Made by a program: the position numbers and the translations under genes
Notes under the pieces: model-generated
What the model saw: only the letters and a program-made list of their open reading frames with translations
What the model was told of the DNA's origin: nothing
The model's database searches: none
NCBI GenBank assembly: GCA_003222065.1
Contig: QHUV01000049.1
Coordinates: forward strand, 1-9,192
Length of the DNA: 9,192 bases
Direction of reading: 5' to 3'
DNA from: Gemmatimonadota bacterium
GTDB taxonomy: Bacteria > Gemmatimonadota > Gemmatimonadetes > Gemmatimonadales > Gemmatimonadaceae
Shown: positions 1 to 5,702 of the stretch, one piece after another
How positions within the stretch are numbered: the stretch's first letter is position 1
How the letters are laid out: every line of letters begins with the position of its first letter

Positions 1-1013
1 TGTGCCGCGCCGTTCAGCGCGTCGTAGCCGAAGAGCAGCGGACTTCCCGTCGTGCGTCCGTTGGACCAGAGGAGCAGGGCCACGGGAATCGCCGCCGCCG
101 CCGCCTGCCACGCGAGGGAGCGCCAGCGGGCCGAGCTTGACCGCGCGGCGTGCAGTTGAAGCACCGCGATGACGAGTGCAACGACTGCTCCGTCCAGCGG
201 CCGAACGGCGACCGCGCCGCCGATCGCGAGCCCGATCACGACCGCGCGGCGCCGCCTAACGCGATTCTCCGTCGCCTCCATCCACGCGGGCAGCTCGGCG
301 AGCGCGAGCGTCGCCAACGCGAGCGTGGCGACATGATTGAGCTCGCTCGCGCTCATGATGAGAACGAAGGGGCTCGCGGCGAACAAGAACGTCGCGAGCC
401 GCGCGGTCAGGTCATCGTACGCTCGGCTGAAGAACCGGTACAGATTGCGCGCCGTTAGGCCCGCGAGGAGCGGGTTGACCAGCCAGGGGGCGCCTAACGC
501 CATCCCGATGGCGATGACCAGAGGGCCGCCGATCGGGAACTGGGAGAACCAGCGTCCGTTGTCGTCCAGCACGCCGAAGCTACTGAAGAACTCCCGGTGC
601 CCCTCCGCAGGCAGGAAGAGCCGGCCAGCGAGCAGCATGCGCGCCTGCCATCGCTGCGCCATCTCGTCCCCGGTGAACACGAGCCCCGAGAAGCAGTACC
701 ACGCGAAGGTCGCTGCGAGGATAGTCACGACCACCGCCGCGCCGATCTCGAACGCGACCGGCGAAGGCGCGAGAAGCAATCGCTTCGATCTTTCGATGGC
801 GCGCTCGAGCCGCTGGCCGGCGGCAACTGTCAGCAGGATCGCGATCAGCACGATCGCCAAACCCGTCGTGCTCCACTCGACGACCGCCGCATGCCACCAC
901 GGCACCGCACGCCCGCCAGAAATCAAATTGGCGACCGGCACGAGCCCGATCGCCGCGAGCAGCGCCGCGAACACGCGGAGCGGCGTAGCACTGTAGAAAC
1001 GCGATTCGAGCAT
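1..1013 (-). CDS. Polytopic membrane protein, GT-C/family 39 glycosyltransferase-like (C-terminus outside window)
   Basis: The minus-strand frame is open from ATG at 1013 to the window edge, giving 337 residues without a stop. An in-frame TGA lies 36 bases upstream, so this is the first ATG. The protein is highly hydrophobic: helices lie near residues 12-31, 50-66, 87-109, 162-188, 205-222, 228-241, 256-286 and 302-316. A TGDEMAQRWQARMLL stretch (114-128) after the third helix resembles the first-loop acidic motif of GT-C enzymes (PMT/ArnT type). AVRPLDG (269-275) and GSPLLFGY (323-330) also fit that group. Such enzymes move a sugar from a lipid-phosphate donor to an acceptor on the outer face of the membrane. 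It lies 125 bases downstream of mrdA on the same strand and may share its transcript. No Shine-Dalgarno is seen. The family call rests on motif resemblance only; substrate is unknown. Confidence 0.8.
   Translation of the reverse strand, partial: MLESRFYSATPLRVFAALLAAIGLVPVANLISGGRAVPWWHAAVVEWSTTGLAIVLIAILLTVAAGQRLERAIERSKRLLLAPSPVAFEIGAAVVVTILAATFAWYCFSGLVFTGDEMAQRWQARMLLAGRLFLPAEGHREFFSSFGVLDDNGRWFSQFPIGGPLVIAIGMALGAPWLVNPLLAGLTARNLYRFFSRAYDDLTARLATFLFAASPFVLIMSASELNHVATLALATLALAELPAWMEATENRVRRRRAVVIGLAIGGAVAVRPLDGAVVALVIAVLQLHAARSSSARWRSLAWQAAAAAIPVALLLWSNGRTTGSPLLFGYDALNGAA
254..499. repeat. Three copies of the octamer CGTTAGGC/GCCTAACG
   Basis: The octamer occurs at 254-261, 453-460 and 492-499 in mixed orientation inside the GT-C-like gene. 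Reading that gene, they supply the rare codons AGG (Arg), CTA (Leu) and TTA (Leu), which are otherwise scarce here. See the finding on this motif for all ten copies in the window. Confidence 0.7.
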
Positions 1014-1104
1014 CCGTGGCGAGATCGAGTCTGCGCGTGGACCATATCATTGGCGCTCGACATCGACGATCCCACGCGAACCCGTGTAACAGGCGTTGGC
1101 GGGA

Positions 1105-1130
1105 ACGCTCCACGCTCCACGCTCCGCGCT
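1105..1130. repeat. Heptanucleotide tandem repeat (ACGCTCC)n
   Basis: Three exact tandem copies of ACGCTCC (1105-1125) are followed by a degenerate fourth unit, GCGCT. The repeat lies just past the mrdA stop codon, in the 125-base gap before the GT-C-like gene. A small GCGTT-6 nt-AACGC stem-loop (1093-1108) overlaps its edge, but no T-tract follows on either strand, so I do not call it a terminator. Confidence 0.75.
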
Positions 1131-1138
1131 TTACGACC

Positions 1139-2917
1139 TCACCCCTCCGTTTGCAGCGTGCTCGTAATGTTCGAGTGCAGATAATGGGCGATGATCGCCG
1201 ACGCGATGTTCGCGGCGCGCGTGCCATGCCCGCCGAACTCGAGCATCACCGCAACGACGATCGACGGAGAGTCGGCCGGAGCAAAACCGACGAACCACGC
1301 GTGATTGAGCTCCACGCCATTCTTGCGCGTGCCGCTCTGCGCCGTTCCCGTCTTGCCGGCGAGCAGTCCCTTCAGCGCCGCGCCAGCCACGGCCGCCGTG
1401 CCGCCGGCCGCGGCCACGTTGGCGAGCGCCGTGCGCAGCTGCGCCATTTGATCCAGGCTGAGGTTTAGTACTCTCGAACGTTCCGGCTTCACGCGCGCCA
1501 CGTGCGGCCTCGCCGCAAAGCCGTCGGTCGCGAGCGCCGTGTAGAAGTGCGCCATATTCACGACCGTCTGCGAGTTTTCGCCCTGGCCGATCGCGAGGTT
1601 GAGTGACACGGCCTGCGTCCAACCACCCGGATACTTCTCGTTGTAATACTGGACCGTGGGCGGAAAACTCGGCCGCCGCTCCTCCGGCAGGTCGATCCCA
1701 GTCTTCGCGGCAAAGCCAAGGTTCACACCGCCGGCCACGAGTCGCGATACCTGCAGCCGCAAGCCGAGTTGGTAGAAGTACACGTCGCACGACTTCGCGA
1801 TCGCGCCGCCGAGGCTCAGACTCCCATGGCCATTCTTGTCCCAGCAACGCCACGCGCGGTTACCGAAGTAGTAGTAACCATTGCACGACTGCTGCATGTG
1901 CTCATTGAAGTTGACCGCATTGTTCTGCAGCGCGATCACCGCGGTCGCCAGCTTCCACGTCGAGCCGGGCGGATACGTCCCCTGCAGGGCCTTGTTATAG
2001 AGCGGCTTCCTTGGGTCGGTCCGAAGTGAGTCGTAGTATTCTGCCGACACGCCGCCGATGAATCGGTTCGGGTCGAAGCTCGGCGCACTGTAGAGCGCCA
2101 GTACCTCGCCCGTCTGCGGGACCAGCGCCACCACGCCGCCCTGCAGCGAATCGGCGAACAGTTTCGCGATGAAGCGCTGGAGGTCGAGATCGATGTTCGT
2201 GTAGAGTGGTGGTGCGCCCACCGGCTCGAGCTGTCGATCGGTAACCTCGCGCAGCACGCTGTTTCGCGCGTCGACTTCGACGAAGCGACTTCCCTCGCGG
2301 CCACGGAGCTCGCCCTCGTACTGCTTCTCCAAGCCCTGTTTGCCGATCTGTTGTCCCGCCTTGTAGCCCTGGTATTGCGGCGAGGCGAGCTCAGTCTCGT
2401 TGATTTCGCCCGTGTATCCGACGAATGCCGCGACCGCACCCGAGTCGGGGTAATAGCGCTTGGGTGCGGACTGGATGATCAAGCTCGGAAAGTCGATTCG
2501 ATGCTCCTCGAGCACCGAGACGACGTCGAATGACGCGTCGGGAATGATCACCGCCGGGCGCGCCCTGTCGCGGCGATACCGACGCACCGCGGCGTCGACC
2601 TGTGCGGGAGTGAGCTCGATCGTGCCCCGCAACCGCTGAAGCGTCGCCCGCAGCGAGTCCTCGGACTTCGGCAGCAGCGACACCGAGTATCCGACGGCAT
2701 TCTCGGCGATGATCTTCCCCGCTCGATCGTAAACGATCCCCCGCGCGGCAGGCAGAGGAACCTCGCGCAACCGATTCTCCTCCGATTGCAGCACCCATTG
2801 CTGATTGCGAAGGATCTGGGTGCGGAAGAACGCGCTGAGGAGAAAGCCGATGATGACCAGCAACAACACGCTCGCTTGCCGGCCGCGACGAGCAACATCG
2901 TTCGGGTGAAAGCTCAT
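1139..2917 (-). CDS. mrdA: Penicillin-binding protein 2 (peptidoglycan D,D-transpeptidase)
   Basis: This 592-residue protein is a class B penicillin-binding protein that cross-links peptidoglycan on the periplasmic side during cell elongation, normally paired with the glycosyltransferase RodA. It has a short cytoplasmic N-terminus, one membrane anchor (about 16-32), a pedestal/dimerisation region with the typical PAARGIVYDRAGKIIAEN stretch (56-73), and a C-terminal transpeptidase domain. All three active-site motifs are present: STWK with nucleophile Ser319, SCD (376-378, the SxD variant usual in this subclass), and KTGT (522-525). Cys345, Cys358, His364 and Cys377 sit close to the active site and could form a metal site as reported for E. 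coli PBP2; this is inference. The length fits the family. I place the start at ATG 2917 because the longer frame to 3139 adds 74 residues without family character and runs into the divergent gene. No Shine-Dalgarno is present; TATGAT lies 6 bases upstream. Neither rodA nor mreBCD is adjacent. Confidence 0.96.
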   Translation of the reverse strand: MSFHPNDVARRGRQASVLLLVIIGFLLSAFFRTQILRNQQWVLQSEENRLREVPLPAARGIVYDRAGKIIAENAVGYSVSLLPKSEDSLRATLQRLRGTIELTPAQVDAAVRRYRRDRARPAVIIPDASFDVVSVLEEHRIDFPSLIIQSAPKRYYPDSGAVAAFVGYTGEINETELASPQYQGYKAGQQIGKQGLEKQYEGELRGREGSRFVEVDARNSVLREVTDRQLEPVGAPPLYTNIDLDLQRFIAKLFADSLQGGVVALVPQTGEVLALYSAPSFDPNRFIGGVSAEYYDSLRTDPRKPLYNKALQGTYPPGSTWKLATAVIALQNNAVNFNEHMQQSCNGYYYFGNRAWRCWDKNGHGSLSLGGAIAKSCDVYFYQLGLRLQVSRLVAGGVNLGFAAKTGIDLPEERRPSFPPTVQYYNEKYPGGWTQAVSLNLAIGQGENSQTVVNMAHFYTALATDGFAARPHVARVKPERSRVLNLSLDQMAQLRTALANVAAAGGTAAVAGAALKGLLAGKTGTAQSGTRKNGVELNHAWFVGFAPADSPSIVVAVMLEFGGHGTRAANIASAIIAHYLHSNITSTLQTEG

Positions 2918-3086
2918 GCTGATATCATAATCGACGTTTCCCTCGACGCCCCAGCCGACCGATCGACGCCAAAGCCGCGACACACAGACGAGTGTAGCCC
3001 GGTACGCGATACGCGCCATTTCCAAAGCACTGGCCGCGCCGCGACGCGTGAGAGAATTTTCATCACACTCCGATCCCGAGGCATTT
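2918..3086. promoter_or_regulatory. Divergent promoter region between mrdA and the DUF2059 gene
   Basis: These 169 bases separate two divergent start codons and must hold both promoters unless mrdA starts further upstream. Towards mrdA, TATGAT (minus strand, 2924-2929) ends 6 bases before the ATG, the spacing expected for a -10 box feeding a leaderless message. I see no good -35 for it. For the rightward gene I see no convincing -10/-35 pair. This is inference from position and hexamer match. Confidence 0.5.
3078..3081 (+). promoter_or_regulatory. Shine-Dalgarno GAGG deciding a GTG start
   Basis: GAGG lies 5 bases before the GTG at 3087. This site, and the signal peptide that begins exactly there, favour GTG 3087 over an in-frame upstream start at 3048 that would add 13 polar residues before the hydrophobic segment. 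Confidence 0.75.
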
Positions 3087-3590
3087 GTGAAGACTCTTGC
3101 TGCTCTGCTCGTCAGCGCGATCGCCTGCTCGCCGCTCATCGCTCAGGCGCCGCCAAAGCCGGCATCGGACGCCGCTCGTCTGGCTGCCGCCGAAGAGCTT
3201 CTCGAGGTTACCGAAACCGAGAAGGGAATTCGAGAGGGTATCCGTGCCTACTTCGATGTTCAGGCTCAGCAAAACCCGCTGATGGCGCCCTACATTCCAA
3301 CGATGACCGAGTTCGCCCAGAAGTATCTCGTCTGGAAGGACATCAAGCCGCGGTTGGCTCGCATCTATGCCGAGGCCCTCACCGAAGACCAACTTCGCTC
3401 GGCGATTGCCTTTCAGCGCAGCGCGGCCGGAAAGGCGTTCACCGCACATCAAATCGAGGTCCAGCGCGCAATGATGGAGGTCGTTCAGGAGGCGCTTCAA
3501 TCGCACGCCCTGGAGCTGCAGCAAATGATTCAAGCGCGCGCGGCAGAGCTCAACAAGCCCGGCGCACCCGCGACAAAGAAGCCGCAGTGA
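3087..3590 (+). CDS. Secreted DUF2059-family protein
   Basis: This is a 167-residue protein starting at GTG with a well placed GAGG. Residues 1-21 form a signal peptide (KTLAALLVSAIACSPLIAQA, cut after AQA), so the product should be periplasmic or secreted. The mature part is mostly helical and matches the DUF2059 pattern: AAEELLEVTETEKGIREGI, then a conserved-looking PYIPTMTEFAQKYLVWKDIKPRLARIYAEALTEDQLRSAIAFQRSAAGKAF core, then a helical tail rich in Gln and Glu. The biochemical role of DUF2059 is not known to me. Cys14 is preceded by AIA, a poor lipobox, so a lipoprotein is possible but unlikely. The gene is divergent from mrdA and ends 12 bases before a convergent stop codon, with no obvious terminator between. 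The family call is by eye from the core motif. Confidence 0.85.
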   Translation: MKTLAALLVSAIACSPLIAQAPPKPASDAARLAAAEELLEVTETEKGIREGIRAYFDVQAQQNPLMAPYIPTMTEFAQKYLVWKDIKPRLARIYAEALTEDQLRSAIAFQRSAAGKAFTAHQIEVQRAMMEVVQEALQSHALELQQMIQARAAELNKPGAPATKKPQ

Positions 3591-3602
3591 GCGTATTGTG
3601 CG

Positions 3603-3992
3603 TTAGGTCCGCGGCGGGTCGTCGACGTTGATGCGTGCGCCGGAACCGCTCCCGTAGAGCCGGCGCTGCAGTGTGAGCGTCGTTCCCAATTCGGACAGTA
3701 GATGCAGGGTGTTCACGCGCCGATCGGCTGGGAGAGTGCTTCCCGCTGTTGTCTCGCCTGAGATCAGCCACCACGTATCGACGTCGTACCCGCGTACGAT
3801 TGCCGAGAGCACCGCAACGTTTGGCTGCCGCGCTTCTGCGCCGAGGATCGATCGAAGGTCCGCCTCGCGGGCGCCGATGCGGATCGCGGCGCGCGCAACA
3901 TCGCCGCCATCATAACGTTCGACCAACTCGCGGACGCGAATTGCTAGTTCTTCGGGGACAATTGCTTCTTGCATGCCTTGATGTTGACTCAC
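3603..3992 (-). CDS. Small XRE-like helix-turn-helix protein (putative regulator)
   Basis: About 129 residues. The N-terminal half reads like a lambda-repressor/XRE fold: LAIRVRELVERY, a helix pair around DVARAAIRIGAREADLRSILG, then NVAVLSAIVRGYDVDTWWLISGE, whose final W-L-x-x-GE closes many XRE domains. The expected Gln/Ser at the start of the recognition helix is replaced, so DNA binding is likely but not certain. The C-terminal 50 residues are a predicted helix (RRVNTLHLLSELGTTLTLQRRL) and a Gly/Pro-rich tail, possibly for dimerisation. The start is uncertain: GTG 3998, GTG 3992 and ATG 3974 are in frame and none has a good Shine-Dalgarno. I chose 3992 because TAGATT ends 6 bases upstream, matching the two other minus-strand genes. 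It lies just downstream of the 95-residue gene on the same strand and converges with the DUF2059 gene. Confidence 0.72.
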   Translation of the reverse strand: MSQHQGMQEAIVPEELAIRVRELVERYDGGDVARAAIRIGAREADLRSILGAEARQPNVAVLSAIVRGYDVDTWWLISGETTAGSTLPADRRVNTLHLLSELGTTLTLQRRLYGSGSGARINVDDPPRT

Positions 3993-4018
3993 ACCCACAA
4001 TCTACGTGATGCCGGCAT

Positions 4019-4306
4019 TCATCGTGAGTCTGAAGTATCACGCTGGTTCGGCGACGAGATGCGATGCATTGGTCCAGTATGCCGCGGTACTCCATTAGCG
4101 TTGCGCAGGAGAATGACGAGGCGGTCATCGGGGAGGTGCTCCCACCCCTCCGGGATCGGAGCCAGTCGGCGCAGGGCACCAGAGCTCGACTCGAAAGTGA
4201 GCCATCCCTTCTCGAAGCCCGGCGTAATTACGGCGCCACTGATCGGGACGGTATTCCATACCCGCCACGACATACCGGACGCGTCCTCAAAGTCTCGGCT
4301 AGCCAT
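4019..4306 (-). CDS. Small hypothetical protein with W-x-V-W-x-T-x-P and GWLTFES motifs
   Basis: A soluble protein of 95 residues with no signal peptide or membrane segment. It opens with RDFEDASGMSWRVWNTVP, continues with GWLTFESSSGALRRLAPIPEGWEHLPDDRLVILL (34-67), and ends in a polar, likely disordered tail. The spacing of Trp, Gly and Pro residues suggests a compact beta-rich fold. I believe similar small proteins recur in Gemmatimonadota, but this is recollection, not a checked match, and I know no function. ATG 4306 has no Shine-Dalgarno; TAAAAT (minus strand, 4312-4317) ends 5 bases before it, as for a leaderless message. The HTH gene follows 26 bases downstream on the same strand and may be co-transcribed. 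It is divergent from the exopolysaccharide-type operon. Confidence 0.75.
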   Translation of the reverse strand: MASRDFEDASGMSWRVWNTVPISGAVITPGFEKGWLTFESSSGALRRLAPIPEGWEHLPDDRLVILLRNANGVPRHTGPMHRISSPNQRDTSDSR

Positions 4307-4529
4307 GCCGAATTTTAGCGCAAAGAAGGTTCCACGATGGGGCTGTCAGGCACAATCGACGTCGATCGGTGTCGTAAGCGTTCACGAGCGAAGTGTGCGG
4401 GCGCGAAGTGTGCTCTTCATCACGAAGGCGCTCGTGGCCCACGGCAGAGGGGCGCACCCGGCCGTTCCACGGACGGCATGTGAATTGACAACAGGAACAC
4501 CGCGCGCGCACGGAATCGGACCAGTCTGA
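4307..4529. promoter_or_regulatory. Divergent control region upstream of the KaiC-like operon
   Basis: These 223 bases hold no convincing gene. Leftwards, a TAAAAT hexamer (4312-4317) abuts the 95-residue gene. Rightwards there is an 11-base direct repeat (4388-4398, 4403-4413), an 8-base inverted repeat CACGAGCG (4383-4390) with CGCTCGTG (4429-4436) enclosing it, and an exact TTGACA at 4485-4490 with no acceptable -10 at 16-18 bases. The rightward promoter is therefore not resolved. Confidence 0.5.
4388..4413 (+). repeat. Direct repeat GCGAAGTGTGC x2 (possible regulator site)
   Basis: Two exact copies of GCGAAGTGTGC at 4388-4398 and 4403-4413 are separated by GGGC, giving a 15-base period. 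They lie 117-142 bases upstream of the first gene of the rightward operon. Paired direct half-sites at such a distance are a common layout for activator binding; that role is inference. Confidence 0.6.
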
Positions 4530-5204
4530 ATGATTCGAAGCGGGATCGTTCCCATCGACGAGATATGCGGCGGTATTCAGCCGCGTTCGATCTACCTCCT
4601 CACCGGCGGCGCTGGTGCCGGCAAAACGACGTACGCACTCCAATTCGCGAATCACGGCCTGCGATGCGGAGAGCGAGTCGCGATGCTGACCCACGCCTCG
4701 CGTGAGGAATTGTTCGCCCTATCCGGTCGTTTGGGTATCGAGCTCCCCGGGGCACTCCGCGAGCAGCGTGCGCTCGTGCTGCGATATCGCGCGGATTTTC
4801 CGCGTCGCCTCGCTCGCGCTGGTTCCGTTGACCGGATGTTCGACGACCTGCGAAGCCTCATTGGCGACCACCGCCCGCGGCGGATCGTTATCGATACGTT
4901 TGGTCCTCTGCTCGAAGACGGCTCGGCCTCGCCGGTTGCCGCGCTGGGTCTCATTGAGCTCCTCACCGCGAGTCGAGCAACGGCACTGCTCAGCTATCCA
5001 ATGGACCTCCAGGCAAGCTATGATCGGCGCCTCGAGCCGTTGGTGCAGGCGGCTGCTGGCATTTTTCGCATCGCGCGAGACGAGCGTGGCGCGCGCCGAC
5101 TCGAGGTGGTGGCGCTCCGATACGCGCCCGCGCTACCCGGCGCGATCGACTACGCAGCCTTGCCTAACGTGGCAGTGCCTGACGAGCCGCTGGAAATCCG
5201 CTGA
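4530..5204 (+). CDS. KaiC/RecA-like single-domain ATPase
   Basis: A soluble protein of 224 residues. It opens like KaiC-family proteins (SGIVPIDEICGGIQPRSIYLLTG), followed by a Walker A loop GGAGAGKTT (26-34, Lys32), a Walker B strand RIVIDTFGPLL (118-128, Asp122), and the closing strands FRIARDERGARRLEVVALRY (179-198). Length fits one KaiC domain without a second lobe or a fused regulatory domain. Where KaiC proteins usually carry two adjacent Glu residues after the second strand (TFEE), this one reads LTHA (53-56), so the catalytic carboxylates seem absent; Glu59 and Glu60 lie four residues later. ATP binding is likely, hydrolysis less so. It is the first gene of the operon and the next start is 3 bases after its stop, so a regulatory or assembly role in polysaccharide production is inferred. 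The Shine-Dalgarno is weak (GGA, 9 bases upstream). Confidence 0.85.
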   Translation: MIRSGIVPIDEICGGIQPRSIYLLTGGAGAGKTTYALQFANHGLRCGERVAMLTHASREELFALSGRLGIELPGALREQRALVLRYRADFPRRLARAGSVDRMFDDLRSLIGDHRPRRIVIDTFGPLLEDGSASPVAALGLIELLTASRATALLSYPMDLQASYDRRLEPLVQAAAGIFRIARDERGARRLEVVALRYAPALPGAIDYAALPNVAVPDEPLEIR

Positions 5205-5207
5205 GCC

Positions 5208-5699
5208 ATGCGATACGCGCTCGCCTTCCTCCTCGCAGCGGTCTGTCTGACCACCGGAGCCATCGCCACCTTTGCCCGCATCAGCTTTACGTCAATTGCC
5301 GCCGCGACCCAGCCCTCGCCGCCGCCGGCAGCCGATACGGTGCCGACGGCCGAAGTGCTCACGCCGGTCGCACCGACCGCTGCTGATTACGCTCGTTATG
5401 CAGACGCCGACAAAGCGTGGCGCGAGCGGCATGCTCGCCAATACACGATCGCCGAGCTCCGTGCGCGGGGCGACGGCCGGCGCACTCCGCGCGAGGCGAT
5501 GCAGGACCGCGTCTTCAAGCTGACGCGGCGGGGCGACCACGTCGCCGCGATTCTCGAGCTCGAGCGCTGGGTGAGCGGACACCGGCGCGACGAGGGGTCG
5601 CTACTCGACCTTGCGCGCCTGCTGAACGAGACGGGAAGAACCAGCGACGCGGTGACACGGTATCGCGAGATTCTCGCTCTTCGCGCCCACGCGAACTGA
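5208..5699 (+). CDS. Membrane-anchored periplasmic protein with TPR-like C-terminus
   Basis: A 163-residue protein. Residues 3-24 form a hydrophobic anchor or signal (YALAFLLAAVCLTTGAIATFA), followed by a Pro/Ala/Thr-rich linker (31-58) and then a charged helical region. Residues 97-160 look like two TPR-type helical hairpins: REAMQDRVFKLTRRGDHVAAILELERWV and EGSLLDLARLLNETGRTSDAVTRYREIL. A YARYADADKAWRERHARQYTIAELRARG stretch (61-88) precedes them. I know no named family. The position directly before a TPR-barrel exporter suggests a periplasmic scaffold or partner in the same complex; this is inference. Gaps of 3 bases on both sides and no clear Shine-Dalgarno imply translational coupling. 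Confidence 0.8.
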   Translation: MRYALAFLLAAVCLTTGAIATFARISFTSIAAATQPSPPPAADTVPTAEVLTPVAPTAADYARYADADKAWRERHARQYTIAELRARGDGRRTPREAMQDRVFKLTRRGDHVAAILELERWVSGHRRDEGSLLDLARLLNETGRTSDAVTRYREILALRAHAN

Positions 5700-5702
5700 C
5701 CG

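Noticed and set aside
580..1227. Arg-rich minus-strand open frame of 215 codons
   Set aside because: It is out of frame with the hydrophobic GT-C-like frame in the same place and overlaps the end of mrdA; composition is typical of a shadow frame in GC-rich DNA.
3048..3086. Upstream start for the DUF2059 gene
   Set aside because: It would put 13 polar residues ahead of the signal peptide; GTG 3087 has a well spaced GAGG.
2918..3139. 74-residue N-terminal extension of mrdA
   Set aside because: The frame stays open, but the added residues lack family character, contain no membrane or signal features that fit a PBP2, and would overlap the divergent gene. The anchor follows directly after the ATG at 2917.
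3087..3155. Lipoprotein signal at Cys14 of the DUF2059 protein
   Set aside because: Residues before the Cys (AIA) are a poor lipobox, while AQA seven residues later is a good signal peptidase I site.
4485..4513. TTGACA as the -35 of the operon promoter
   Set aside because: The hexamer is exact, but the sequence 16-18 bases downstream is GC-only or nearly so with no -10 match; possibly chance.
3969..4529. Plus-strand open frame of 186 codons before the KaiC-like gene
   Set aside because: It covers the opposite strand of the 95-residue gene and the intergenic repeats, has no domain character, and its start sits inside the HTH gene.
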